Counted from the stretch's first letter, positions 1-6,949 are shown. The stretch is DNA of 10,328 bases from Syntrophaceae bacterium UBA2208 (GCA_002327885.1 DCUS01000111.1:6210-16537); one strand, 5' to 3'. The notes: generated from the sequence alone by a model not told the origin. Translations and numbers: made by a program.

Positions 1-123
1 AATTCCAACCACCCAATTCCAAGCCCCAAATAAATTCCAATGCCCCAATATCCAATATTTTAAAATTTTGGTTATTGAGATTTCGGTCATTATTTGGAGA
101 TGGGTGCTTGAAGATTGGTTATT
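1..123. repeat. AT-rich imperfect inverted repeat (dispersed-repeat type)
   Basis: Non-coding end of the window, just past the acyl-CoA dehydrogenase stop. The octamer AATTCCAA occurs three times (1-8, 15-22, 33-40), followed by CCAAT-rich sequence. The centre, 52-71, is a near-perfect palindrome (18 of 20 positions match the reverse complement) around ATTTTAAAAT at 57-66. The right half (70-118) carries TTGG-rich complements such as ATTTGGAGAT and GATTGG, so the whole stretch can fold on itself imperfectly. It resembles the CCAAATTCC/TTTGGAATT dispersed repeats I recall from Desulfobacterota and metagenomic genomes; that identification is from memory. The left edge may lie outside the window. 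Confidence 0.5.
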
Positions 124-125
124 GC

Positions 126-1355
126 CTATTCATAAACCTTCTCCTCTTCTCCCTCAAGATCAATCGCATCTTTTTCTACATCCCTCGCCCCACTCTCTTT
201 TTTCAACACCTCTCTGTAAAATTCATGTTGAATGAGAAGATTCATGATCTCATTCGTCCCGGTCCAGATCATCTGTAATCTGGCATCACGGAAAAACCGC
301 TCGATCGGATAGACATTCGTATATCCAATCCCGCCCATCACCTGCATGGAATGGTTGACAACCTCCCAGAGCATTTCCGTGGAGGTTTTTTTGGCCTCGG
401 AGACCATCCGCCTCGAATCGAACCCCTCGTCCACATGTCTTGCCGTTACATACACGAGACTCCGGGCGGCATCGAGTTTAGCGATCGAATCAGCCACCCT
501 GAAACTGACCGCCTCAAATCTTCTGATCGCCTCCCCGAAAGCCTTCCTTCGGTCGCTATAGCGCGTAGCAATCTCCAGACAGCACCTGGCCATGCCGAGC
601 GCTCCGGCCGCAGTGGTCAATCGCTCAGGAATCATCATCCGGTTGAAGACCAGGAACCCTCCATTTAAAGGACCCACAAGATTTTTCGCCGGCACTCTGG
701 CGTCATTAAAATAGAGACGGCCGGTCCCTCCTCCGCGTGAACCCAGGAGTCCATAGACATGCTTGACTTCCACCTCCATCTCCCTTTCGACGATGAAGCA
801 GGAAATCGATTGATGAGGTTCCGCCTCCGGCGCGGTCTTTGCGTAGACCAGAAAATAGTCTGCCCCCTCTGCTCCCACCACAAAACGTTTCTGGCCATTG
901 AGGATATAATGATCTCCATCCTTTTTGGCAATGGTGGTCGCGCCGAAAAAGTCAGACCCGCCCCTGGGTTCGGTGAGGGCTTCCGCGCAGCAGAGCTTTC
1001 CTTCAAGGGTGGGTTTTAAATACTTTGCCTTCTGCTCTGGAGTGCCAAAATGGTGGATCGCCTCGCCGCAGATACTGACGAGCGAGTAGAGACAGGTCAT
1101 CCCTGATCCAAGAACGCCTATCTCCTCGATGGCTGCTACCTCCCCGGTCCACTTCATTCCTCTGCCTCCCCACTCTTTTGAGAAGCGGAGTCCCAGGAGA
1201 TTCTGTGCTGCGAGACTTTCGATATACTCTTTCGGATATCTCACCTGATCGGTATCCATGGCTCGTATCAGTGAGCTCGGCACCTTTTCCCTGACAAACC
1301 CTCTGACTTCCTCCTGCAGTCTCTTCTCTTCCTCTGTTAAAAGAAAAGTATACAT
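126..1355 (-). CDS. Acyl-CoA dehydrogenase, FAD-dependent (isovaleryl/long-chain-like active site)
   Basis: Flavoprotein predicted to oxidise an acyl-CoA to the 2-enoyl-CoA, passing electrons to ETF, in the cytoplasm. It has 409 residues, normal for the family. Order: N-terminal helical domain (about 5-120), middle beta domain with the signature CAEALTEPRGGSD (123-135), and C-terminal helical domain (about 235-385) with VMGGIGYTNVYPIERFFRDA (339-358). The usual catalytic Glu of the [YF]EGT motif is Thr365 (IWTGTNEI). Instead Glu244 in PERLTTA aligns with the relocated base of isovaleryl-CoA and long-chain acyl-CoA dehydrogenases, so a branched or long substrate is possible but not proven. The start is supported by GGGGAGGG (1362-1369), six bases from the ATG. 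The C-terminal tail after about 385 is charged and acidic. It stands alone, divergent from the ppiD-like gene. The exact substrate cannot be read from sequence. Confidence 0.93.
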   Translation of the reverse strand: MYTFLLTEEEKRLQEEVRGFVREKVPSSLIRAMDTDQVRYPKEYIESLAAQNLLGLRFSKEWGGRGMKWTGEVAAIEEIGVLGSGMTCLYSLVSICGEAIHHFGTPEQKAKYLKPTLEGKLCCAEALTEPRGGSDFFGATTIAKKDGDHYILNGQKRFVVGAEGADYFLVYAKTAPEAEPHQSISCFIVEREMEVEVKHVYGLLGSRGGGTGRLYFNDARVPAKNLVGPLNGGFLVFNRMMIPERLTTAAGALGMARCCLEIATRYSDRRKAFGEAIRRFEAVSFRVADSIAKLDAARSLVYVTARHVDEGFDSRRMVSEAKKTSTEMLWEVVNHSMQVMGGIGYTNVYPIERFFRDARLQMIWTGTNEIMNLLIQHEFYREVLKKESGARDVEKDAIDLEGEEEKVYE

Positions 1356-1437
1356 GGTTTTCCCTCCCCTCTGAAAGTGATCGCTGCCCTTTCAAGATTT
1401 CACCACATTCATGATGCATTTTTTACTTAAAAACCAT

Positions 1438-1458
1438 AAAGAATCAAGTGAATTCTTT
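1438..1458. repeat. Short inverted repeat in the divergent promoter region
   Basis: AAAGAAT (1438-1444) and ATTCTTT (1452-1458) form a perfect 7-bp inverted repeat with a 7-base spacer. It lies between the divergent acyl-CoA dehydrogenase and ppiD-like genes, so it could be an operator. Repeats of this size in AT-rich DNA are common by chance, and no matching regulator gene is in the window. Confidence 0.3.
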
Positions 1459-1483
1459 TCTAAGGATCATTGTCGAGAAGCTC

Positions 1484-1512
1484 TTGTATTTTTAAGAGTA
1501 ATTGATTAATAT
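1484..1512 (+). promoter_or_regulatory. Candidate promoter of the ppiD-like gene
   Basis: TTGTAT (1484-1489) and TAATAT (1507-1512) are separated by 17 bp. This would start transcription near 1519, just before the Shine-Dalgarno sequence at 1521. Each box departs from consensus at several positions and the leader would be very short, so this is only a weak candidate. Confidence 0.25.
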
Positions 1513-1520
1513 GGGATGTC

Positions 1521-1527
1521 AAAGGAG
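1521..1527 (+). promoter_or_regulatory. Ribosome binding site that fixes the ppiD-like start
   Basis: AAAGGAG lies nine bases before the ATG at 1537. An in-frame ATG at 1516 is upstream of this site and has no comparable Shine-Dalgarno, so 1537 is the better start. The resulting N-terminus (MLRILREHASSW) also matches the short positively charged head usual before the membrane anchor in PpiD-like proteins. Confidence 0.8.
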
Positions 1528-1536
1528 AGAAACTTT

Positions 1537-3444
1537 ATGTTGAGAATATTGAGGGAGCATGCCTCCTCCTGGATGCTCAAGGTATTGCTGTTAGGGGTTG
1601 CCGTCACTTTCATCTCTTGGGGGGGGTATTCCTTCTTCCGGGAGAAAAAAGAAACCTATGCGGCCAAGGTGAATGGAGTCACGATTGAATGGAATCAGTA
1701 TAATGATGCTTTTCAAATGGCAATGAGACAGTATCGAGAGGCATTAGGCCCATCTTTTTCGGAGAAGATGATTGAGGAGCTTCGTTTGGGAGAAAGGATC
1801 TTAGACGATCTCATCTCCAAAATCCTCATCCTGCAGGAGGCGAAAAGATTGGGGATTTCAGTCCCTGACGAAGAACTGAGAGGGGCGATTGAATCTGTCC
1901 CCGCTTTTCAGGTCAATGGCCAATTTGATAAAAGGAACTATGAGAGATATCTTCGTGTCAACAGGGTGACCCCCGAAGGGTTTGAGGAGAGCCAACGGGA
2001 AGCGCTTCTCCTTTCGAAGGCGGTGAATCTGATTAAAATGAACGCCGGAAAGGTTTCTGAAGAAGAAATATTGGAAACCTATCTCTTTGAAAATGAACGA
2101 ATCAATCTCTCCTTCATGAAGATCCTTCCTGATTCATTCAAAAATCAGGTCAGTGCCAATGAGATCGAGATAAAAGATTACTACCAGAAACATCAAGAGG
2201 AATTCAGAATCCCCGCTTTTGTTCAAGTCCAATATCTCCTCTTCCGTCCTTCTGATTTCGAAAATAAGATTGAAATTTCCGCCGAAGAAATCAAACGTCA
2301 TTATGAAGCCAGAAAGGATACTTATAAGATACCCAAACAGATTCGGGTCAGGGACATCCTGATCAAAGCGGGACCGCAAGACACAGCCGATCAATTGGAA
2401 GTGAAAAAGAAGAAAGCTGAAGAAATCTTGGAGAAAGCCAAAAAAACAAAGGATTTTGGTTCTTTAGCCAAACAGGTCTCTGAAGCGGAGGAGGCCTCTA
2501 AGGGAGGAGATATGGGATGGATTCAAAAAGGAAGTTCAGATGAACAAATTGAATCCATTCTCTTTTCGATGAAGGCGGGCGACCTCACTGAAGTGCTCCC
2601 GGCAAAAGACGGATTTCATATTTTAAAAGTAGAGGAGGTGAAGGAGGAAAAACAAAAGCCTTTTGAGGAAGTGAAAGACCAGATACTTCAGGCCTTAAAA
2701 AAAGACAAAGCAAAATCGGAGGCTTCACGAAAAGCGGAGGACGCTTTCTACTCCCTTTTCCGGAACCGGGATTTAGAAGGATATTCAAGAGAAAAAAATA
2801 TTCCGATTAAGACCTCAAACCTTTTTAAGGAGGGCGATGACATCCCGGACATCGGCAAGAATCCTCTCTTCTATTCCAGCGCCTTTTCTCTGAAGTTGGG
2901 AGAGATCTCTCCCGTCGTGAATATTCCGCCCAATTTTTATGTCTTGAAGTTAGTGAACAGGAAGGACTCCTATATCCCGCCCCAGAATGAGGTAAAAGAA
3001 GAGGTGACTCGAAAAGTGATTGGAATGAAGGCAGAGGAGAAAGCTCGTCAGATCGCCGAAGACCTCCTCAATCAAATTCGTTCAGGCAAAAATATTAGAG
3101 AGGTGGCAAGAGAAAAAGGGGTTCCTATTGAAGAGACCGGCTTTTTCACCCGCACGGTTGGAGTCATCTCCAAAATTGGCCCTGCCAGGGATTTGATGGA
3201 AAGTCTCGCCTCGCTGACAGAAAAAAATCCCGTTCCCAAAGAAGTCATTAAGACACAGGATGGGTATTTTGTAGTCAGCCTGTCCATGCACGAGCCAGCC
3301 GACCAGAATAAGTTCCCAACGGTTAAGAAGAATCTTGAAAAAAGGTTGATCTACCAAAAGCAGGAAGAGTCGCTCCAGAACTGGCTCGAACAACTCCGGT
3401 CCAAAGCCAAAATCGACATCAACAAAGATTTAAAGAAGGGTTAA
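1537..3444 (+). CDS. ppiD: PpiD/SurA-like membrane-anchored periplasmic folding factor (parvulin domain)
   Basis: Predicted chaperone for newly exported proteins at the outer face of the inner membrane; 635 residues from the chosen start, close to the usual PpiD size. A short basic head is followed by one membrane segment (about 12-34, LLLGVAVTFISWG core), which orients the rest to the periplasm. Next come a SurA-N-like helical chaperone region (about 40-200), a linker, and a parvulin-type prolyl isomerase domain (about 268-369) with the GGDMGW and DGFHILKV motifs. The first conserved parvulin His, normally in an R-x-x-H-I-L context, is Asp273 (RVRDILIK); the second, in GFHIL, is kept. The domain may therefore be a weak or inactive isomerase, as reported for E. 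coli PpiD. A second parvulin-like half (FSLKLGEISPVV, about 425-490) follows. The gene is highly charged and Lys/Glu-rich in the linkers. It converges on ruvB. Confidence 0.85.
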   Translation: MLRILREHASSWMLKVLLLGVAVTFISWGGYSFFREKKETYAAKVNGVTIEWNQYNDAFQMAMRQYREALGPSFSEKMIEELRLGERILDDLISKILILQEAKRLGISVPDEELRGAIESVPAFQVNGQFDKRNYERYLRVNRVTPEGFEESQREALLLSKAVNLIKMNAGKVSEEEILETYLFENERINLSFMKILPDSFKNQVSANEIEIKDYYQKHQEEFRIPAFVQVQYLLFRPSDFENKIEISAEEIKRHYEARKDTYKIPKQIRVRDILIKAGPQDTADQLEVKKKKAEEILEKAKKTKDFGSLAKQVSEAEEASKGGDMGWIQKGSSDEQIESILFSMKAGDLTEVLPAKDGFHILKVEEVKEEKQKPFEEVKDQILQALKKDKAKSEASRKAEDAFYSLFRNRDLEGYSREKNIPIKTSNLFKEGDDIPDIGKNPLFYSSAFSLKLGEISPVVNIPPNFYVLKLVNRKDSYIPPQNEVKEEVTRKVIGMKAEEKARQIAEDLLNQIRSGKNIREVAREKGVPIEETGFFTRTVGVISKIGPARDLMESLASLTEKNPVPKEVIKTQDGYFVVSLSMHEPADQNKFPTVKKNLEKRLIYQKQEESLQNWLEQLRSKAKIDINKDLKKG

Positions 3445-3476
3445 TCTCACTTTTGATCTCCCCCGCCGAAAAGAAA

Positions 3477-4538
3477 TCAATGTTTTTTGCGGGTGGGGAG
3501 GGAGAGTTGTCTTCCAGCCTCTGAGTAGGGGAGTCCGAAATGCTGGTAAGCTAATTCGGTGGCTTTCCTTCCGTTTTGCATCCTGGCGACAAAACCAATC
3601 TTGAGGAGAAAGGGCTCAATCATATCGACCAGCGTATCCGCCTCTTCCTGGAGGGTGGCGGCAATGGCCTCGAGGCCCACTGGCCCTCCTTTATAATACC
3701 GGATGATGGTCTCTAAAAACCTCCGGTCGAGGCTCGTCAAACCGATCTCATCCACGCCTTCCAAACGTAACGCCTCATCCGCAATGGGTTTGTCGATCTT
3801 CCCTTGCCCCCGGATTTCGGCAAAATCCCTGACCCTTTTCAGAAGCCGGTTCGAAATTCTGGGGGTGCCTCTCGACCGCTTGGCGATCTCCTCCGTCCCT
3901 TCTTCGTCAATGGGAACTCTTAAGAGAGCGGCGGATCGTCTCACCACCCGGCAGAGTTCTTCGGGCGAATAGAAATCGAGGTTCCTCAATATTCCAAAAC
4001 GCTCCCGAAGTGGCGCGGAAAGAAGCCCGGCCCGTGTGGTAGCGCCTACAAAGGTGAACCGTTCCAACCGGTACCGATGGCTTCTCGCATGAGCCCCTTT
4101 ATCAAAAATGAAATCAATACAAAAATCTTCCATGGCTGGGTAGAGGAATTCTTCCACCACCTTGGGAAGTCTGTGCACCTCATCGATAAACAGGACGTCC
4201 CCTCTTTCCAGATGGGTGAGGATGCTGATCAGGTCGCCTCCTTTTTCGATAGCAGGCCCGGAGGAGGTGACAATACGAACCCCCAATTCCGTGGCGATGA
4301 TATGAGCGAGAGTGGTTTTTCCCAGTCCGGGTGGAGAATGAAAGAGGATATGGTCAAGAGGCTCTCCCCTTTTTTTGGCTGCCTGGATCGCAATCTCCAG
4401 AGTCTCTACCACCTGTTTTTGACCGATGTATTCAGAAAGCTTCCGCGGCCTCAGATCAAGATAGTCTTCAACTTCGGGTTGGATCCCTTCCTCTCTCTCT
4501 TCTGAGTCAGGTTTTTGTCCCTCTTCGGATTTTTTCAT
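3477..4538 (-). CDS. ruvB: Holliday junction branch-migration ATPase RuvB
   Basis: Hexameric AAA+ motor that, with RuvA, pulls DNA through Holliday junctions during recombination repair. It has 353 residues, typical once the variable acidic head (1-25) is counted. Visible motifs are Walker A PPGLGKTT (69-76, Lys74), Walker B DVLFIDEVHRL (114-124), sensor 1 GATTRAG (165-171), the arginine-finger stretch LRERFG (177-182), sensor 2 RGTPR (223-227), and the C-terminal winged helix starting GGPVGLEAIA (284-293) and ending in NGRKAT. The last gene of the yebC-ruvC-ruvA-ruvB run, it is 168 bp downstream of ruvA. Purine-rich AGGGAGAAGGAG directly abuts the ATG, so the GGGAG part is the likely ribosome site. 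No clear intrinsic terminator is seen in the 32 bp separating its stop from that of the convergent gene. Confidence 0.97.
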   Translation of the reverse strand: MKKSEEGQKPDSEEREEGIQPEVEDYLDLRPRKLSEYIGQKQVVETLEIAIQAAKKRGEPLDHILFHSPPGLGKTTLAHIIATELGVRIVTSSGPAIEKGGDLISILTHLERGDVLFIDEVHRLPKVVEEFLYPAMEDFCIDFIFDKGAHARSHRYRLERFTFVGATTRAGLLSAPLRERFGILRNLDFYSPEELCRVVRRSAALLRVPIDEEGTEEIAKRSRGTPRISNRLLKRVRDFAEIRGQGKIDKPIADEALRLEGVDEIGLTSLDRRFLETIIRYYKGGPVGLEAIAATLQEEADTLVDMIEPFLLKIGFVARMQNGRKATELAYQHFGLPYSEAGRQLSLPTRKKH

Positions 4539-4593
4539 CTCCTTCTCCCTTTATTTTGGAAATAAAGGCCAAAGGTAAATAGGGTAGGGTAAA

Positions 4594-4675
4594 GAAGCCA
4601 GTTTAGTCGATGGGTGATGTCATGAGTCTTAAAATCTTTAGCCTTAACCCCTCTGCCCTAAACCAAACCGGCTTC
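4594..4675 (-). repeat. Inverted repeat in the ruvA-ruvB spacer
   Basis: The arms at 4594-4606 and 4663-4675 are 13 bases each. In the minus-strand (operon) transcript they pair over 13 positions including two G-U wobbles; in the plus-strand transcript the same two positions are A-C mismatches. The loop is 56 bases. No run of U follows, so this is not an obvious terminator; it could be an mRNA structure or the remains of a dispersed repeat. Confidence 0.35.
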
Positions 4676-4706
4676 CTAACTTTAACACAAAGACCCTTTT
4701 CAATGC

Positions 4707-5342
4707 TTAAGAGGGCACAATCTCCTTTTGGCCCCGATAGACCTCCTCAAATAATTCTTCCGGGGTGGAGACATTCGGGTTTCTAAGCATCGCCTCCCTG
4801 ACCAAACGCTGGGCTTCAATTAACTTATGGCCGAGATCTTTCACCAAAACCTCTTCCACCTGTTTTTTAAAGTCCACAACCTCCAACTCAACTGGAATTT
4901 GGTCTTCTCTCATAAGCGCAAATTTACCCACTTTTCCTTGGAGTGTAGCGATCATTTTATCCGCCGTCCTTTTCCCGATTCCCTTCAGGCTTTCGAGGGT
5001 TTTCGAATCCCTTTCCTCTATGGCTTTGGCAATCTTTGGGATAGGCATCATCAAGGCTTTCACTGCCGTGGGAGGGCCGATATCTTCCACAGTAATAAAT
5101 TTTTCAAAGAATTCCTTCTCCGGTTCGAAGTTGAACCCGATAAGAAGAGGTTTGGGTTGGCGTTCGGTCTGATGGTAATAAATATAGAGCCTCACAATTT
5201 CTCCATCCTCACCCGCCTTCTTCGTGCTGAAGGTTTGTCGAACGATTGCAGGAATGAGGATCTCATATCCTACCCCATTCGCCAAAACAACAATTCTATC
5301 TTCTTCTTTCTTGAGCAATTTACCTTCAATATATCTTATCAT
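4707..5342 (-). CDS. ruvA: Holliday junction-binding protein RuvA
   Basis: Tetrameric protein that binds the four-way junction and loads RuvB. It has 211 residues, the family's normal length. The N-terminal OB fold (about 1-65) starts MIRYIEGKL and includes NGVGYEI. The middle domain has two helix-hairpin-helix motifs, ITVEDIGPPTAVKAL (about 83-97) and LKGIGKRTADKMI (about 119-131), which contact DNA backbone. A linker (about 140-155) leads to the C-terminal RuvB-binding helices (about 156-205). In the first hairpin the usual GPK is GPP, a mild variation. AAAGGA four to five bases before the ATG supports the start. It follows ruvC after 180 bp occupied by a repeat element, and precedes ruvB. 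Confidence 0.96.
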   Translation of the reverse strand: MIRYIEGKLLKKEEDRIVVLANGVGYEILIPAIVRQTFSTKKAGEDGEIVRLYIYYHQTERQPKPLLIGFNFEPEKEFFEKFITVEDIGPPTAVKALMMPIPKIAKAIEERDSKTLESLKGIGKRTADKMIATLQGKVGKFALMREDQIPVELEVVDFKKQVEEVLVKDLGHKLIEAQRLVREAMLRNPNVSTPEELFEEVYRGQKEIVPS

Positions 5343-5401
5343 GAGATCCTTTTATCTCAGCATGGCGCATCGATATCAACGTGTTGAACGAATTTACATC
5401 G

Positions 5402-5468
5402 AGATTCCGAAACGAGTTCGGAATGACATTTTGGTTCCTTTTGTCATGCTGAACTTGTTTCAGCATCT
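5402..5468. repeat. Double-hairpin repeat between ruvC and ruvA
   Basis: Two 27-base units face each other (5402-5428 and 5442-5468) across 13 bases. Each is itself a hairpin: ATTCCGAA/TTCGGAAT (5404-5411 with 5417-5424) and ATGCTGAA/TTCAGCAT (5446-5453 with 5459-5466), both with 5-base loops. In inverted alignment the units differ at five positions. Four of these are two base-pair swaps that keep both stems intact and the fifth is in the loop. The TCATGCTGAACTTGTTTCAG style resembles dispersed palindromic repeats known in several bacterial groups; that comparison is from memory. Confidence 0.7.
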
Positions 5469-5522
5469 ATTTCTTCAGACACAATATCATTTATTTAAAG
5501 CCTTGGCATTTGCTCAAGGAGA

Positions 5523-6008
5523 TTACCAATGAAAATTCTCATTTCTCGTAAGGCCAGTCAAGGCCAAGGCCAGGGCATCGCCTGCATGGCTCGAGCTCAG
5601 GGAGGTCTCCATCCTGAGAATTTGGCGGATGGCCTTCTTCATCTGTTCCTTATCCGCCCGACCGCTTCCGGTCAATGCGCTCTTCACCTCCGTCGGTCTT
5701 ACTTCGACCACAGGGATCTCCATTTCCTGAGCAGCGAGGTAGATCACTCCCCTGACCTCTCCTAATTGAATAGCCGCCTTGGGAAACTGTTTCAAGACAA
5801 ACACCTCTTCTAATACGAGAAAGTTAGGTTTCCATTTTTCGAGGAGCCCTTTGAGTTCATCATAGATGGTTTTTAGACGGAGAGGAATGGGACAACCTGC
5901 TTCGGTCCGAATGGCCCCCCAATCACAAGCTTTCCCTCCACGGGGAAGAGCTTCTATGATTCCAAACCCCGTCATGGCCAAACCTGGATCGATCCCGATT
6001 GCTTTCAT
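5523..6008 (-). CDS. ruvC: Holliday junction resolvase RuvC
   Basis: Dimeric Mg-dependent endonuclease that cuts Holliday junctions symmetrically; 161 residues from the chosen start, normal for RuvC. The RNase H-like fold shows Asp7 in AIGIDPGLAMTGFG, Glu67 in LVLEEVF, and the last pair as His141 and Asp144 in HAGDALALAL. The His variant in place of the E. coli Asp138 also occurs in Thermus RuvC, so the site should be functional. ALTGSGRADKEQM (111-123) is the conserved DNA-contact loop. The frame extends upstream to 6047, but that would put the start inside the yebC terminator hairpin. ATG 6008 has GGAGAG (6017-6022) eight bases upstream and gives the canonical N-terminus. It is the second gene of the run, after yebC. 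Confidence 0.95.
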   Translation of the reverse strand: MKAIGIDPGLAMTGFGIIEALPRGGKACDWGAIRTEAGCPIPLRLKTIYDELKGLLEKWKPNFLVLEEVFVLKQFPKAAIQLGEVRGVIYLAAQEMEIPVVEVRPTEVKSALTGSGRADKEQMKKAIRQILRMETSLSSSHAGDALALALTGLTRNENFHW

Positions 6009-6016
6009 AGAAAGAG

Positions 6017-6022
6017 CTCTCC
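6017..6022 (-). promoter_or_regulatory. Ribosome binding site that fixes the ruvC start
   Basis: Minus-strand GGAGAG, eight bases before the ATG at 6008. It excludes the upstream in-frame ATG at 6047, which sits beside the hairpin at 6033-6070 and would add 13 residues absent from other RuvC proteins. Confidence 0.7.
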
Positions 6023-6029
6023 AGATGTG

Positions 6030-6070
6030 AAAAAGCCACCCGATCACTTTCCTTCTGAAGAGGGTGGCTT
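6030..6070 (-). terminator. Intrinsic terminator or attenuator between yebC and ruvC
   Basis: On the minus strand AAGCCACCC (6062-6070) and GGGTGGCTT (6033-6041) form a perfect 9-bp GC-rich stem around a 20-base loop. The T run at 6034-6030 (five T, two in the stem) follows directly. It lies after the yebC stop and before ruvC, so it probably ends part of the yebC transcripts and lets the rest read into ruvCAB. The short T run argues for partial rather than full termination. Confidence 0.55.
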
Positions 6071-6094
6071 ACCAATCAACTGAAATAGGAAAAT

Positions 6095-6844
6095 TTATGC
6101 ACTGAGCCGTTCCATCTCCTCATCGGCAATATCGAAATTGCCGTAAACCTTCTGCACATCTTCAGAATCTTCAAGTCCTTCCATTAACTTAAGCATCTGC
6201 TCCGCCTCTTTTCCGGTCAGGCGGACAGTGTTTTTGGGAACCATCGTTATATCTGAATAGGTGTATTTGAAACCAGCTCCCTCAATGGCCTTTTTCACCT
6301 CTTCAAAATTTGCAGCATCGGTCGTCACTTCAAATTCCTTGCCTGAATCTTTCACATCAAGGGCTCCGGCATCTAATGCCACCTCGATCAGACGATCTTC
6401 GTCGACCCCGCTCTTTTCAGTGACGATCAACCCTTTCTTTTCAAACATCCAGGAGACGCAACCATTTTCCCCAAGACTCCCATTATGTTTGGAGAAGATA
6501 TGTCTCACATCAGCCACGGTCCTGTTTTTATTATCCGTCAGCACTTCCATCATCATGGCCACGCCGCCCGGCCCGTACCCCTCGTAGATCAGCTCTTCAT
6601 AGTTAACCCCTTCCAGCTCCCCGGTCCCTTTCTTAATCGCCCGTTCAATATTATCCTTCGGCATGTTCTCTGCTTTTGCAGCGAGGACAGCAGTCCGAAG
6701 CCTCGGGTTGGCATTGATGTCCCCTCCCCCAAATCGAGCGGCTACCATAATCTCTTTGATGATCTTGGTGAAGAGCTTTCCCCGTTTGGCATCCGCCGCC
6801 CCTTTTTTCCTCTTAATCGTACTCCACTTTGAATGTCCGGACAT
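6095..6844 (-). CDS. yebC: YebC/PmpR family protein (TACO1-like)
   Basis: Cytoplasmic protein of a nearly universal bacterial family. Members have been described as DNA-binding regulators (PmpR) and, more recently, as ribosome-associated factors that relieve stalling, like mitochondrial TACO1. It has 249 residues, the usual length. The N-terminal helical part begins MSGHSKWSTIKRKK and continues with the family block ending KLFTKIIKEI (about 23-32), then NPRLRTAV and NMPKDNIERAIKKG. The two alpha/beta domains hold YEGYGPGGVAMM (about 87-98) and DNKNRTVADVRHIF (about 103-116). The sequence is complete and conserved. It is the first gene of the yebC-ruvC-ruvA-ruvB run, a common arrangement whose functional reason is not established. 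The Shine-Dalgarno is weak (AGGA about 10 bases before the ATG). Confidence 0.95.
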   Translation of the reverse strand: MSGHSKWSTIKRKKGAADAKRGKLFTKIIKEIMVAARFGGGDINANPRLRTAVLAAKAENMPKDNIERAIKKGTGELEGVNYEELIYEGYGPGGVAMMMEVLTDNKNRTVADVRHIFSKHNGSLGENGCVSWMFEKKGLIVTEKSGVDEDRLIEVALDAGALDVKDSGKEFEVTTDAANFEEVKKAIEGAGFKYTYSDITMVPKNTVRLTGKEAEQMLKLMEGLEDSEDVQKVYGNFDIADEEMERLSA

Positions 6845-6922
6845 GCCGTTTATTCCTATTGAGAGGTAGATTACAACCCTTCAAATTCAAAAGCTGTTTA
6901 ACACAAATTTTCTGGAAAATAA

Positions 6923-6949
6923 AGTATAACATTTACCGGCAAAAATCAA
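6923..6949 (-). promoter_or_regulatory. Candidate yebC-ruv operon promoter (extended -10)
   Basis: On the minus strand an extended -10, TGTTATACT (6931-6923), is preceded by TTGATT (6949-6944) with a 15-bp spacer. The short spacer is partly offset by the TGn extension. Transcription would start near 6916, giving a leader of about 70 bases before yebC. Seen by eye only. Confidence 0.4.

Noticed and set aside
351..1019. Open frames on the plus strand within the acyl-CoA dehydrogenase gene
   Set aside because: They lie antisense to a fully conserved gene, show no recognisable domain and have no convincing ribosome sites; they follow from its codon use.
1516..1536. Upstream in-frame ATG for the ppiD-like protein
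   Set aside because: It precedes the strong AAAGGAG at 1521-1527, has no ribosome site of its own, and would add seven residues before the conserved MLRILR head.
3445..3476. Bidirectional terminator between ppiD-like and ruvB stops
   Set aside because: The 32 bp contain no convincing stem with a T run on either strand.
4077..4582. Plus-strand open frames across the start of ruvB
   Set aside because: Antisense to the conserved Walker region of RuvB; the composition is that of a shadow frame and there is no family resemblance.
4827..5532. Plus-strand open frames across ruvA and the ruvC-ruvA gap
   Set aside because: Overlap a conserved gene and a palindromic repeat; no domain or ribosome site supports them.
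6009..6047. Longer RuvC starting at 6047
   Set aside because: The start lies beside the yebC terminator stem, the extra residues are not RuvC-like, and ATG 6008 has a good ribosome site and gives the canonical N-terminus.
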